64,000 bases of DNA. It comes from Fischerella sp. CENA71 (GTDB lineage: Bacteria; Cyanobacteriota; Cyanobacteriia; Cyanobacteriales; Nostocaceae). The DNA lies in assembly GCA_024239075.1 (NCBI GenBank), contig JANBVI010000006.1, forward strand, positions 124,001 through 188,000, written 5' to 3'. The position numbers were made by a program, and so were the translations under genes. The notes beneath the pieces were generated by a model. That model had not been told where the DNA came from. It was given only the letters and a program-made list of their open reading frames with translations, and did no database searches. Below are positions 1-8,419 of the stretch, in pieces (position 1 is the first letter of the stretch; every line of letters begins with the position of its first letter).

Positions 1-49
1 GCCGCAGATAATTCCAGCATTTCTAAGTCAGCCTGTTTAATTTGCTGTA

Positions 50-571
50 CTACTGGGTCTTGTTTCCCCTTATGGCTATTAAAAGTTCGTTTCCACATGA
101 CCCCCTTTTTTTAAGTACCTGTCTTAACCAGTCAGGACTTAATTTTACCGAGCGTTCTTGTTCTAATGTTTGAGCTAACTGAACACTGTTATATGTACGT
201 GGCTCTTTCTCCAAACATTCTTCTAAGAAAACCATGTCAGCTTCCACCCACCTTGATTTTCCTCCCCGTCCTGGTTTCTCCCAAAGCCCCTCTAAACCTA
301 ACTTTTCCCATCTATGCAACACTTCTCTCACTGTTTGGGCAGTCCAGTTAAAATGTGCTGCTATCTTCTCTACATACCATCCATGTGCGCTCAATCTAAG
401 CACTTCTGCTCTGTCTTTCACCTTCTGAGGTACATCTGCCGTTCTCAGGTTTAAAAGAGTTCTATCTTGCTCTCTAGTCAGAAATACCCTTAAACGACTG
501 CCCAGATCGCTGTTACCTTTGTAGACACATTGTACGTATTTACTTATCTTTACATAGTTTGGTTTTTTCAC
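50..571 (-). CDS. IS630-family transposase, N-terminal reading frame
   Basis: 173-residue first frame of a frameshifted transposase. Residues about 45-100 form the helix-turn-helix/winged-helix part that binds the IS ends (pattern RAEVLRLSAHGW, then TAQTVREVLHRWEKLGLEGL), typical of IS630/Tc1-mariner type elements. The frame starts at GTG 571 and ends at TAG 50. The catalytic DDE half is not in this frame. After the A7G5 run at 101-112 the -1 frame continues open with KGVMWKRTFNSHKGK and runs off the window, as expected for an IS630 transposase made by ribosomal slippage. The left part of the element is missing, so integrity of the DDE domain cannot be judged. Confidence 0.85.
   Translation of the reverse strand: MKKPNYVKISKYVQCVYKGNSDLGSRLRVFLTREQDRTLLNLRTADVPQKVKDRAEVLRLSAHGWYVEKIAAHFNWTAQTVREVLHRWEKLGLEGLWEKPGRGGKSRWVEADMVFLEECLEKEPRTYNSVQLAQTLEQERSVKLSPDWLRQVLKKRGSCGNELLIAIRGNKTQ
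101..112 (-). promoter_or_regulatory. Slippery A7G5 run for -1 frameshifting in IS630 transposase
   Basis: On the minus strand seven A are followed by five G. The zero frame ends about 50 nt later, while the -1 frame is open to the window edge and gives the residues expected after the HTH domain. IS630 elements commonly make the full transposase by slippage on such runs; use of this one is inferred. Confidence 0.65.
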
Positions 572-581
572 CTCGTTCTAC

Positions 582-896
582 TTAATCACTTCTGCTCAAC
601 AACAGATAGAGAATCAAGTTACTCAACGAGAACTCATACAATTGATAGAAACAATCATAGTCTACAAATTTCCGCGCCTGAGCCGGGAGGAGATAGAGAA
701 AATGTTGGGACTAGGTGAATTAAAGCAAACACGAGTATATCAGGAAGCTTTTGAGGAAGGTAAGCAAGAGGCTAAGTTAGAAACAATACCTCAGTTACTA
801 ACACTCGGTTTGACTGTAGAACAAATAGCTAAGGCATTAGATATAGATGTTCAACTTGTTCAGAAGGTAGCCACTGAGAAAACAACTAACAACTAA
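582..896 (+). pseudogene. C-terminal remnant of an Rpn-family (PD-(D/E)XK) nuclease, cut by the IS
   Basis: The open frame has no proper start: it is open from 558 and its first cyanobacterial Rpn-like residues (ITSAQQQIENQVTQREL) appear where the IS ends, near 582-587. It continues with LIETIIVYKFPRLSREEIE and ends with the lysine/glutamate-rich helix and a short HTH-like tail (LTVEQIAKALDID) typical of Rpn/YhgA-type recombination-promoting nuclease or putative-transposase proteins. The N-terminal nuclease core lies on the other side of the IS or is lost. TTG 642 could start an 84-residue protein, but that would be a fragment. The stop lies within a 7-bp tandem repeat. Confidence 0.7.
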
Positions 897-907
897 CAAC
901 TAACAAC
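881..907. repeat. STRR, unit acaacta
   Basis: Three to four tandem copies of a 7-bp unit. The array supplies the stop codon of the Rpn remnant. Confidence 0.85.
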
Positions 908-927
908 CAAAAACTTTTCAGTAAATA

Positions 928-953
928 AGAGAGGTAGAGTGATCTACCTCTCT
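928..953 (-). terminator. Probable terminator of the rbcLXS operon
   Basis: A perfect 10-bp stem (agagaggtag / ctacctctct) with a 6-nt loop lies 40 bp past the rbcS stop. In the minus-strand RNA it is followed by a short, weak U-rich stretch (UAUUU). No other gene is close on this strand, so it probably ends the Rubisco transcript. Confidence 0.6.
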
Positions 954-992
954 AGTTGAGGAAATATATTAATTACTCACAACTTAACAGCT

Positions 993-1328
993 TTAGTATC
1001 TGCTGCTATTAGGCTTGTGAACAATAAAGCTGAGAACTTGGCACTGTTTAATGTTGTCAAAACCAACTACACGGATAAAGCAGTTGCCATACTGAGAACG
1101 ACAAGCTTGTACTTCGCTCAACACTTCTTGAGTGCTTCTAGCGCTGAACAAAGGCAGTTTCCACATTGTCCAGTAGTATACGGTAGGCTCAGAAGATTCG
1201 TTGAATTCGATCGCTGGAATATAGCCTTGATTCAAAATGTATTGAATCTGCTTGGAAATTTGAGCATCGGTGAGGGGAGGAAGGTAAGAAAGGGTTTCGT
1301 AACGACGCTCTTTTGGTAGAGTTTGCAT
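993..1328 (-). CDS. rbcS: Ribulose-1,5-bisphosphate carboxylase small subunit
   Basis: 111 residues, the normal length for a cyanobacterial form IB small subunit. It starts [19 protein letters not shown] and has the conserved block [10 protein letters not shown] and the C-terminal RVVGFDN...SFIVHKP segment. Eight copies cap the L8 core of Rubisco and stabilise its catalytic form in the carboxysome. It is the last gene of rbcL-rbcX-rbcS on the minus strand, 72 bp after rbcX, with a hairpin 40 bp downstream. Nothing unusual is seen. Confidence 0.97.
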   Translation of the reverse strand: MQTLPKERRYETLSYLPPLTDAQISKQIQYILNQGYIPAIEFNESSEPTVYYWTMWKLPLFSARSTQEVLSEVQACRSQYGNCFIRVVGFDNIKQCQVLSFIVHKPNSSRY

Positions 1329-1356
1329 AGCTAAATGATAATTATTGCGGTTGACA

Positions 1357-1414
1357 TTAGTTATTCAGTTATCAGTTATCGGTTGTTAACTGTTAACTGT
1401 TTACTGTTCACTGT
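1357..1414. repeat. STRR cluster between rbcX and rbcS
   Basis: Degenerate 7-bp units (cagttat, then ttaactg/ttactgt) fill the rbcX-rbcS gap. The array reaches the rbcX stop codon, so the last rbcX codons were probably shaped by it. Confidence 0.8.
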
Positions 1415-1802
1415 TTTGATCTGAGGTTGCTTGCTGTTCTGATTCGGCGCTGGGGTTAGATTGGTTTAACTGCGTTATCCGCTCAAGATGCTGGCGACGG
1501 TGTTCCATATTGGCTTGTAAAATACCAGCACGAACCATTTCCGGCAAGAATTCGGTGACTTCCTCCGCTATGTGTTCTCTGACTGTCATAATCCGCAACG
1601 CTAAATCCGGCTTTTCTCGGAAAAGTTCTTCGATATAAGCTTCTCCATCCTGGATTTTGTCTTGTGCAGAAAATTTGTGCAGCCAATATGCCAAGGGAGG
1701 ATTGGTTTCATTGAGTTGAGCCAACACCGTCCTCATTGCCTGGTAAGTCAGGTAACTTTGCAGCGTCTTGGCTGTGTCCTTCGCAATTTGTTTAATGTTC
1801 AT
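1401..1802 (-). CDS. rbcX: Rubisco assembly chaperone RbcX
   Basis: 133 residues. The all-helical RbcX core is clear: MNIKQIAKDTAKTLQSYLTYQA at the start, then TNPPLAYWLHKFSA and the long helix with LALRIMTVREHIAEEVTEFLPEM. RbcX dimers bind the C-terminal peptide of newly folded RbcL and help form the L8 core. The tail after about residue 115 is rich in Q, S and E (SAESEQQATSDQNSEQ) and runs into an STRR, so it is probably not conserved. It sits between rbcL and rbcS, the usual order in heterocystous cyanobacteria. Confidence 0.95.
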   Translation of the reverse strand: MNIKQIAKDTAKTLQSYLTYQAMRTVLAQLNETNPPLAYWLHKFSAQDKIQDGEAYIEELFREKPDLALRIMTVREHIAEEVTEFLPEMVRAGILQANMEHRRQHLERITQLNQSNPSAESEQQATSDQNSEQ

Positions 1803-1824
1803 GCTTGGCCCCAGGCCCTAATAT

Positions 1825-1850
1825 AAGTCAAAAGTCAAAAGTCAAAAGTA
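1825..1850. repeat. STRR, unit agtcaaa
   Basis: Three exact copies of a heptamer plus a partial copy, in the rbcL-rbcX gap. Confidence 0.85.
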
Positions 1851-1896
1851 AGAAGAATTTTCTTTTATCTTTCAACTTTTAACTTTTTACTTGACA

Positions 1897-3327
1897 TCAG
1901 ACTGTATCCATGGCCTCGAACTCGAACTTAATTTCTTTCCACAGTTCGCAAGCAGCAGCCAACTCTGGAGACCACTTAGCAGCTTCACGGATAACGTCGT
2001 TACCTTCGCGAGCCAAGTTACGACCTTCGTTACGAGCTTGAATACAAGCTTCCAAAGCAACACGGTTTGCGGTTGCACCAGGAGCGTTACCCCAGGGGTG
2101 ACCGAGTGTACCACCACCGAATTGCAGTACAGAATCATCACCAAAGATTTCTACCAATGCTGGCATGTGCCATACGTGGATACCACCAGAAGCAACAGCC
2201 ATTACACCAGGCATAGAAGCCCAATCTTGGGTGAAGTAAATACCGCGAGATTTGTCTTGCTCAACATAGTTTTCGCGCAGTAGGTCAACGAAGCCCATTG
2301 TAATACCGCGCTCACCCTCTAGCTTACCGACCACCGTACCAGTGTGAATATGGTCTCCACCAGACATCCGCAGAGTCTTAGCCAAAACGCGGAAGTGGAT
2401 ACCGTGGTTCTTTTGACGGTCAATTACCGCGTGCATTGCTCGGTGAATGTGGAGCAATATACCGTTGTCGCGACACCACTTAGCCAGAGTTGTATTGGCG
2501 GTGAAACCTGCTGTCAAGTAGTCATGCATGATGATAGGCATCTTGAGTTCTTTAGCGAACTCAGCCCGCTTCAGCATTTCTTCGCAGGTAGGAGCGGTAA
2601 CGTTCAAGTAGTGACCTTTGATTTCGCCTGTTTCTGCTTGGGCTTTATGAATTGCATCAGCTACAAACAGGAAGCGATCGCGCCAACGTTGGAAAGGCTG
2701 GGAGTTAATATTTTCGTCGTCTTTGGTGAAGTCCAAACCACCGCGCAAGCACTCGTATACTGCACGTCCGTAGTTCTTGGCAGACAAACCGAGTTTGGGC
2801 TTAATGGTACAACCTAACAAAGGACGACCGTATTTGTTTAATTTGTCACGCTCAACTTGGATACCGTGGGGAGGGCCTTGGAAAGTCTTGAGGTAAGCAA
2901 CTGGAATCCGTAAGTCTTCCAGACGCAGCGCCCGTAAAGCTTTGAAACCGAAGACGTTACCGACAATTGAGGTCAACATGTTGGTTACAGAGCCTTCCTC
3001 AAACAAGTCTAGAGGATAAGCTACGTAAGCAATGTACTGATTGTCCTCACCACGAACGGGTTCGATATCGTAGCAACGACCTTTGTAGCGATCTAGGTCG
3101 GTCAGCAAGTCAGTCCATACGGTAGTCCAGGTACCAGTGGAAGATTCAGCCGCCACAGCAGCACCTGCTTCTTCGGGGGGAACTCCGGGTTGGGGAGTCA
3201 TCCGGAATGCCGCCAGAATATCTGTATCTTTAGGTGTGTAATCTGGGGTGTAGTAAGTTAGTCTGTAATCTTTAACCCCGGCTTGATACCCAGATTTTGT
3301 CTGAGTATTCGTTTGAGCGTAAGACAT
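1897..3327 (-). CDS. rbcL: Ribulose-1,5-bisphosphate carboxylase large subunit
   Basis: 476 residues from ATG 3327 ([18 protein letters not shown]), preceded by the ribosome site ggaaggga. An in-frame start seven codons upstream exists but lacks this spacing. All catalytic segments of form IB Rubisco are present: the P-loop lysine in [17 protein letters not shown], the carbamylated lysine with its metal ligands in [22 protein letters not shown], and the mobile loop 6 lysine in [10 protein letters not shown]. It fixes CO2 (or O2) on ribulose-1,5-bisphosphate in carboxysomes. It is first in rbcL-rbcX-rbcS, with a 909-bp AT-rich promoter region shared with the divergent pflB. Confidence 0.98.
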   Translation of the reverse strand: MSYAQTNTQTKSGYQAGVKDYRLTYYTPDYTPKDTDILAAFRMTPQPGVPPEEAGAAVAAESSTGTWTTVWTDLLTDLDRYKGRCYDIEPVRGEDNQYIAYVAYPLDLFEEGSVTNMLTSIVGNVFGFKALRALRLEDLRIPVAYLKTFQGPPHGIQVERDKLNKYGRPLLGCTIKPKLGLSAKNYGRAVYECLRGGLDFTKDDENINSQPFQRWRDRFLFVADAIHKAQAETGEIKGHYLNVTAPTCEEMLKRAEFAKELKMPIIMHDYLTAGFTANTTLAKWCRDNGILLHIHRAMHAVIDRQKNHGIHFRVLAKTLRMSGGDHIHTGTVVGKLEGERGITMGFVDLLRENYVEQDKSRGIYFTQDWASMPGVMAVASGGIHVWHMPALVEIFGDDSVLQFGGGTLGHPWGNAPGATANRVALEACIQARNEGRNLAREGNDVIREAAKWSPELAAACELWKEIKFEFEAMDTV

Positions 3328-4235
3328 AATTCCCTTCCAAGAAGTCACTCTTTCTACTTACAAACCACGCCGCGTGCAACTCCCTCTAAACCTTGGTTGT
3401 TTCCCCCAAACAACAAAAAAATTCGGAACATTTTGGTGTTTTTGGGTTGTTTTTGACTAAGGTTAGTGGTTTTTCGACTTAGGAGATTTGGTGGAAACCC
3501 TCATAAGTCTGGACTGGAGCATTCACCCCTAAGAATTGTGGGGAAATTTTTTCACCAGTGTACTTGCGTTGTAGGCACGCACTATTGTACGGTGTTATGT
3601 TCCCCTTTTTCCAGGAATAAAATTTTATTTACTTAGCTGTTGCTCGCACTCCCCTAAATTTGTTCTTAACTTAAGGGAGTGGTGAGCTAAATACTTCATT
3701 GCACACCACGTAATTTGTAACTTGTTTCACAATATATCAAGAATGTAATAAGTTATCCTTTGGAACTTTTTAACTTTTATATTTGAATTTCTTATTAAAG
3801 AATAATTTCAACATTATGTTACATTTGCTTTACAGAAAGTCATTATCGGTTATATAAAGCAATCCTAAAACTCTCAGTAGTATTTACCCTATGGCGATCG
3901 CACGTAACTCATACAAACTTACTAAAGCTAATATTGTTACATTTTGTTATATTTAGAGACTGTGCGACCGCATCAGCTTGGAAAAAGTTTACGAAAATGA
4001 TTAAGACCAATAAACGATCTGATCGCATCAGTGTGTAATTAACATTAATGTATTTTCTTTAACAATTACCCTACATATATGCTCACAATTTCCTCAAATT
4101 CTTGACTTATAACTAAACCTAGAGACAAGTTTTAGATTCAACATCAAGAACAATCACACTGCAACTATTATCCCAACCAAGATAAATAAGCATTTCAAAA
4201 ATAATAGCTTTGTGAACTGAGGGATATTAATTATT
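3328..4235. other. Divergent promoter region between rbcL and pflB
   Basis: 908 bp without a credible gene, AT-rich, especially 3720-4200. It must hold the rbcL promoter (minus) and the pflB promoter (plus). A candidate NtcA/BifA-type site lies at 3716-3731. No clear -10/-35 pair or terminator could be assigned by eye. Confidence 0.6.
3716..3731. promoter_or_regulatory. Candidate NtcA/BifA site upstream of rbcL
   Basis: The sequence has the form TGT-N10-ACA (tgtaacttgtttcaca), the loose consensus used for NtcA/BifA sites upstream of rbcL in Anabaena. It does not fully fit GTA-N8-TAC (the right half is CAC). It lies about 390 bp upstream of the rbcL start. Confidence 0.35.
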
Positions 4236-6464
4236 ATGTTGGCACAATGGCATAATTTTAAAACTGGTAAATGGATGAAAGAAATCAATGTACGTGATTT
4301 CATCCAAAAAAACTATACACCTTACACAGGCAATGAATCTTTTTTAATAAACGCAACTGAACGCACCCAAAAAGTTTGGCATCAAGTCAAAGATTTAATG
4401 GCGATTGAGCGAGAAAAAGGAATTTTAGATACTGATACTGAAGTTGTTTCGACCATTACTTCCCATCATCCAGGTTATATTGACCGCGAACTCGAACAAA
4501 TTGTTGGGTTACAAACTGACAAACCTCTCAAACGTGCAATGATGCCGTTTGGTGGAATTCGTGTAGTCAAAGATTCATTGGAAGCATACGGTTATCACTT
4601 AAGTCCGCAAACCGCAGAGATATTTACCAAGTATCGCAAAACTCATAATGACGGTGTATTTGATGCCTACACTCGCGAAATGCGGTTGGCACGGCATTCC
4701 GGAATTATAACAGGATTGCCAGATGCTTACGGACGTGGACGCATTATCGGCGATTATCGGCGTGTGCCATTATACGGTGTTGATAGTCTGATTGAAGATA
4801 AGAAAGCGCAGCTAGAATCTTTGGATTTAGACGTAATCGACGAAGATACAATTCGTCTGCGAGAAGAAATTTCTGAACAAATCAAAGCGCTGTTTGAACT
4901 CAAAGACATGGCCGCTAGCTATGGTTGTGATATTAGTCACCCAGCCGCAAACGCCAAAGAAGCTGTACAGTGGCTTTATTTTGCCTACTTAGGGGCGGTC
5001 AAAGAACAAAATGGGGCGGCGATGTCGATAGGCAGAATTTCCACGTTCCTTGATATTTACTTTGAACGGGATTTGCGAACAGGCTTGATTACGGAAGCGC
5101 AATTGCAAGAAATCATTGACCATTTTGTGATGAAGTTGCGGATGGTGCGTTTCTTGCGAACTCCTGACTACAACCAGTTATTTTCTGGTGATCCGACTTG
5201 GGTAACAGAATGTATTGGTGGAATGGGGGAAGATAGTAGACCTTTGGTGACAAAAACTAGCTTCCGTATGTTACACACACTGTATAATTTGGGGTCAGCA
5301 CCAGAGCCAAATTTAACAGTATTGTGGTCAGAACGCTTACCAGATAACTTTAAACGCTATTGTACTAAAGTTTCGATTGACACTAGTTCTATTCAGTACG
5401 AAAACGATGATCTGATGCGTTTATACTGGGGTGATGATTATGCGATCGCCTGCTGTGTTTCAGCGATGCGAATTGGTAAACAAATGCAGTTTTTTGGCGC
5501 ACGGGTTAACCTAGCTAAATGTCTGCTATACGCGATAAATGGCGGTAAAGACGAGAAATCTGGCGAACAAGTCGCACCAGAAACAGCACCGATTACCTCA
5601 GAATATCTAGACTACAACGAGGTATGGAGAAAATTTGAAGGGACGATGGCGTGGTTGGCAAAAACCTACATTAACACCCTCAAGGTCATCCATTACATGC
5701 ATGATAAATACTGTTACGAACGCTTAGAAATGGCACTGCACGATCGCGATGTTTTCCGCACGATGGCTTGTGGAATTGCTGGTTTATCAGTAGTTACGGA
5801 TGCTTTATCTGCAATCAAATATGCCAAAGTCAAAGTATTGCGGAACGAAGCCGGGTTAGCAGTAGATTACCAAATTGCAGGAGATTTCCCCAAATACGGC
5901 AACAATGACGATCAAGTTGACGAGATTGCGGTGCATTTAGTTACCCGGTTTATGAGAGAACTGCGCAAACACAAGACTTACCGTGACGCCGTACCTACAC
6001 AATCAGTATTAACAATTACTTCTAATGTTGTGTATGGGAAGAAGACAGGAAACACACCCGACGGTAGAAAAGCCGGAGAACCCTTTGCACCAGGCGCAAA
6101 CCCCATGCATGGACGAGATAGTAAAGGTGCAGTTGCATCCCTGGCATCGGTTGCGAAAATACCTTACGAATACTCTCAGGATGGCATTTCTAACACCTTT
6201 TCAATCGTACCATCAGCACTAGGTAAAGTTGAAGGTGACAGAATTAACAACCTCGTGGGAATGCTGGATGGATATTTCCATGATGGCGGACATCACATCA
6301 ACGTCAACGTCATGAATCGAGAGATGCTGATGGATGCGATGGAGCATCCTGAATTATATCCACAGTTAACAATCAGGGTGTCGGGTTATGCGGTGAACTT
6401 TATTAAGTTGACAAGGGAACAGCAGCTTGATGTGATTAAGCGGACGTTCCATGAAAGGTTTTAG
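4236..6464 (+). CDS. pflB: Formate C-acetyltransferase (pyruvate formate-lyase)
   Basis: 742 residues, close to E. coli PflB (760). This oxygen-sensitive glycyl-radical enzyme converts pyruvate and CoA to acetyl-CoA and formate. The two adjacent catalytic cysteines are Cys406-Cys407 in AIACCVSAM, and the radical-bearing glycine is Gly717 in RVSGYAVNF near the C terminus. The N-terminal PFL barrel and the [14 protein letters not shown] segment are intact. The activating enzyme gene pflA lies 4.4 kb downstream, not adjacent, with an EF-G paralogue and a nuclease gene between. The gag ribosome-site candidate is rather far (about 13 nt) from the ATG. PFL is rare in cyanobacteria and implies dark anoxic fermentation. 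Confidence 0.97.
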   Translation: MLAQWHNFKTGKWMKEINVRDFIQKNYTPYTGNESFLINATERTQKVWHQVKDLMAIEREKGILDTDTEVVSTITSHHPGYIDRELEQIVGLQTDKPLKRAMMPFGGIRVVKDSLEAYGYHLSPQTAEIFTKYRKTHNDGVFDAYTREMRLARHSGIITGLPDAYGRGRIIGDYRRVPLYGVDSLIEDKKAQLESLDLDVIDEDTIRLREEISEQIKALFELKDMAASYGCDISHPAANAKEAVQWLYFAYLGAVKEQNGAAMSIGRISTFLDIYFERDLRTGLITEAQLQEIIDHFVMKLRMVRFLRTPDYNQLFSGDPTWVTECIGGMGEDSRPLVTKTSFRMLHTLYNLGSAPEPNLTVLWSERLPDNFKRYCTKVSIDTSSIQYENDDLMRLYWGDDYAIACCVSAMRIGKQMQFFGARVNLAKCLLYAINGGKDEKSGEQVAPETAPITSEYLDYNEVWRKFEGTMAWLAKTYINTLKVIHYMHDKYCYERLEMALHDRDVFRTMACGIAGLSVVTDALSAIKYAKVKVLRNEAGLAVDYQIAGDFPKYGNNDDQVDEIAVHLVTRFMRELRKHKTYRDAVPTQSVLTITSNVVYGKKTGNTPDGRKAGEPFAPGANPMHGRDSKGAVASLASVAKIPYEYSQDGISNTFSIVPSALGKVEGDRINNLVGMLDGYFHDGGHHINVNVMNREMLMDAMEHPELYPQLTIRVSGYAVNFIKLTREQQLDVIKRTFHERF

Positions 6465-6638
6465 ATGAATCTGAGGCGAGTAGAAAGCTCACCCTAAATT
6501 TATTTACTCTTTTTTCGCTATACAAATCTGTATGATTTTTTCTTCACTTCACATCCTTCGCGTCTTCGCGGTTTTTTAAAAAGTATTCTTCAAGTAGAGA
6601 GAATGTATTACATTTAATTTTAAATATGATGGAACCTA

Positions 6639-7637
6639 TTATTCATTCTCAATAATTTTGATTAAATCTTTTTCAGTAATTTCTATTGGTTTAATAATTC
6701 CGCGTTTAGATGCTGGTTGCTCGTGAGTAAAAATATCAATAACTGTAATAAATATAGTTTTATTACCAAAAACAATAAATTGTGTTGTTTGTGTTTGATG
6801 CTTAAGATTAAATTTTAAATCCTTGTCACAAACCTTGTATATGATTAAGTATCCGAAAGGTTGATTGAACTCTAAAGTATACTGGTATACCTGATTGAAA
6901 CCTTTTGCAATATAGTCTTTTCCTCTACTCGTTTCAGGGTCAAATATTTTGGCATCAGCAATTAATGAAATACCATTTTCTTGTGAAATGACTAGATCTG
7001 GTTTACCGCATATTGACCAAGGTTCTATAGAAAAATCTATTCCTTGATCATGGAAATACTCATAAAGTTTTGATGCTAATAGTCTTTCACCCTTTCCAGT
7101 ATTTTTTTTCCATATCTCAAACAAAACTTCTCTTTTAAACCACTCGCACTTATGTTTATATCGCCTGATAAGGTAAAGAATTACTTTTTGGTCGTCTAGT
7201 TGTTCGTCAATGTAATAATAGATTGGTTCAATGAATAAGGATTTAAACTTATTTAGCCCTAAGTCTAAATTTCCACTACCTATACATAGCCGTCCAACCT
7301 GCTGTTCAATATCTTCACGTTCTGAGTCAATACATTTCTTGAGTATAAAGTAAACGGTAGCAGCATGTTTGATTTCATCATTGTGATTTATACAATTATA
7401 GAAAAAAGTAGAATCATTTGCTTGTATTGCAATATCAAATGAATTATTTATATCTGTCTTTAGCTTAATATGCTTACAAGCTAAATCTTCTAATATTCCT
7501 ACAAGTATAGGCTGCCTATCTATAAAACTCCAAAATTGCTTCAAGCCACCGTGAAATGAAAGATGATCCAACGATTTCAATCTTTGTACTCTTTTATGAA
7601 TCTTATCGCGGAAGCCTTGTATATAACCTGCGTCCAT
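6639..7637 (-). CDS. Hypothetical protein with a PD-(D/E)XK nuclease-like domain
   Basis: 332 residues of unknown function. The C-terminal half (about residues 195-300) has the arrangement of a PD-(D/E)XK nuclease: an upstream glutamate, GKPDLVISQENG, then a strand with LIADAKIF and a following conserved Q/Y (GFNQVYQYTLEF). The N-terminal half is helical with no motif I recognise. The gene is more AT-rich than the surrounding fermentation genes, lies on the opposite strand inside the pfl island, and is followed by no partner methylase. It may be a restriction-like or defence nuclease acquired by transfer; this is inference. No signal peptide or membrane segment is seen. Confidence 0.6.
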   Translation of the reverse strand: MDAGYIQGFRDKIHKRVQRLKSLDHLSFHGGLKQFWSFIDRQPILVGILEDLACKHIKLKTDINNSFDIAIQANDSTFFYNCINHNDEIKHAATVYFILKKCIDSEREDIEQQVGRLCIGSGNLDLGLNKFKSLFIEPIYYYIDEQLDDQKVILYLIRRYKHKCEWFKREVLFEIWKKNTGKGERLLASKLYEYFHDQGIDFSIEPWSICGKPDLVISQENGISLIADAKIFDPETSRGKDYIAKGFNQVYQYTLEFNQPFGYLIIYKVCDKDLKFNLKHQTQTTQFIVFGNKTIFITVIDIFTHEQPASKRGIIKPIEITEKDLIKIIENE

Positions 7638-7759
7638 ACTTAATTTAAAGTATACATGTTTTATTCTGATTTAGAATAACGTACAAAATTGGCTTTATCA
7701 ATATGCCTTTCAAGTAAAAATCACAGATTGACTTGAGCATGAAAATTAATTTTACAACT

Positions 7760-8095
7760 TTATAAGTAAGGACGCAAATTTATTTGAATAAATAAATCCT
7801 TTAATTCTGCCATAATTTCTTGTGGGGGATTTCCTGATAAAGCAGTTACAATTAGACGTTCTGCTGTTTGATAGTCCTCACATTCAATAGCAAGAGAAGC
7901 TGCACTGCGATGTAATACAGAACGAGTCGGTTCAGCATCAATTTGATTTGCAATTAGTGCTGCTGCTTGAGTTTCTTTCTCAAAAGCTTGTCGAGTCAGT
8001 TGATTAGATTGTTCTAAATTCCCTTGAAGTTTAGCTAAAAAAGCTGCTTCAGCTAAATCCATTGCTTGATTGTGTAACTCTTTAATTTGATTCAT
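7760..8095 (-). CDS. Small helical protein, function unknown
   Basis: 111 residues, almost entirely helical, rich in A, L, Q and E (MNQIKELHNQAMDLAEAAFLAKLQGN), with a pattern that resembles one or two TPR-like helix pairs (AFEKETQAAALIA, then ASLAIECEDYQTAERLI). No enzyme motif. Its start codon overlaps the stop codon of a degenerate upstream frame (ATGA overlap at 8092-8095), which suggests it was the second gene of a two-gene unit whose first gene has decayed. It is not obviously related to the fermentation genes around it. Confidence 0.6.
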   Translation of the reverse strand: MNQIKELHNQAMDLAEAAFLAKLQGNLEQSNQLTRQAFEKETQAAALIANQIDAEPTRSVLHRSAASLAIECEDYQTAERLIVTALSGNPPQEIMAELKDLFIQINLRPYL

Positions 8096-8301
8096 TTTTT
8101 CACAATCATAGATAAGGGTTTACTAAATTCCACTACAATTATGTAAGCAATATATTCACCATCAGAAGGTTTTGTTTGCTCTATTTTCTATTTTACTCTA
8201 GCTCTAATACGACTATCATCACCTTTACGTATACCTGAAACTTTTAGTCTTACTTTATTTTGAATAGGTTTAATTTTAATCTGTTTTGTTGATTTTTCGA
8301 G
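8092..8301 (-). pseudogene. Decayed first gene of a two-gene unit
   Basis: The minus strand has a protein-like frame without start codon, interrupted by TAG at 8188-8190. It reads VRLKVSGIRKGDDSRIRARV, stop, then KIEQTKPSDGEYIAYIIVVE and FSKPLS before ending at TGA 8092. The stop overlaps the ATG of the next gene by ATGA, the usual sign of translational coupling. Continuous coding character on both sides of the stop codon supports a recently broken gene. The product is unknown; a frame edge near 8301 marks the limit of what can be followed. Confidence 0.5.
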
Positions 8302-8419
8302 TCACTGTAGCGCCAACGCACTCCTAATCATCGATTTCCAACTCACAAAATCCTCACATTCTTGACCTATTTTTAAATTAGAGATTGTATGCCCTAATTC
8401 GACTTTAGGAACCTTTACC

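Larger units (their letters stand above)
1..586 (-). mobile_element. IS630-family insertion sequence, 5' part (runs off the left edge)
   Basis: The element holds the N-terminal HTH half of an IS630 transposase (50-571), and the DDE half continues in another frame past position 1. The right end lies near 580-586, where plus-strand ctacttaa meets an open frame of an unrelated Rpn-type gene that begins in mid-protein. The octamer ttaagtag at this end is also found at the ends of the second IS630 remnant (near 31444 and 33038), which supports it as part of the terminal repeat. The left end and target duplication are outside the window. Confidence 0.75.

Noticed and set aside
1017-1319. 100-residue plus-strand frame opposite rbcS
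   Set aside because: Antisense shadow of rbcS with no start context or protein-like composition.
2344-2817. 157-residue plus-strand frame opposite rbcL
   Set aside because: Shadow of the highly biased rbcL codons.
3838-3905. A LysR-type (RbcR/CmpR) operator before rbcL
   Set aside because: No segment fits the ATTA-N7-TAAT type consensus well enough.
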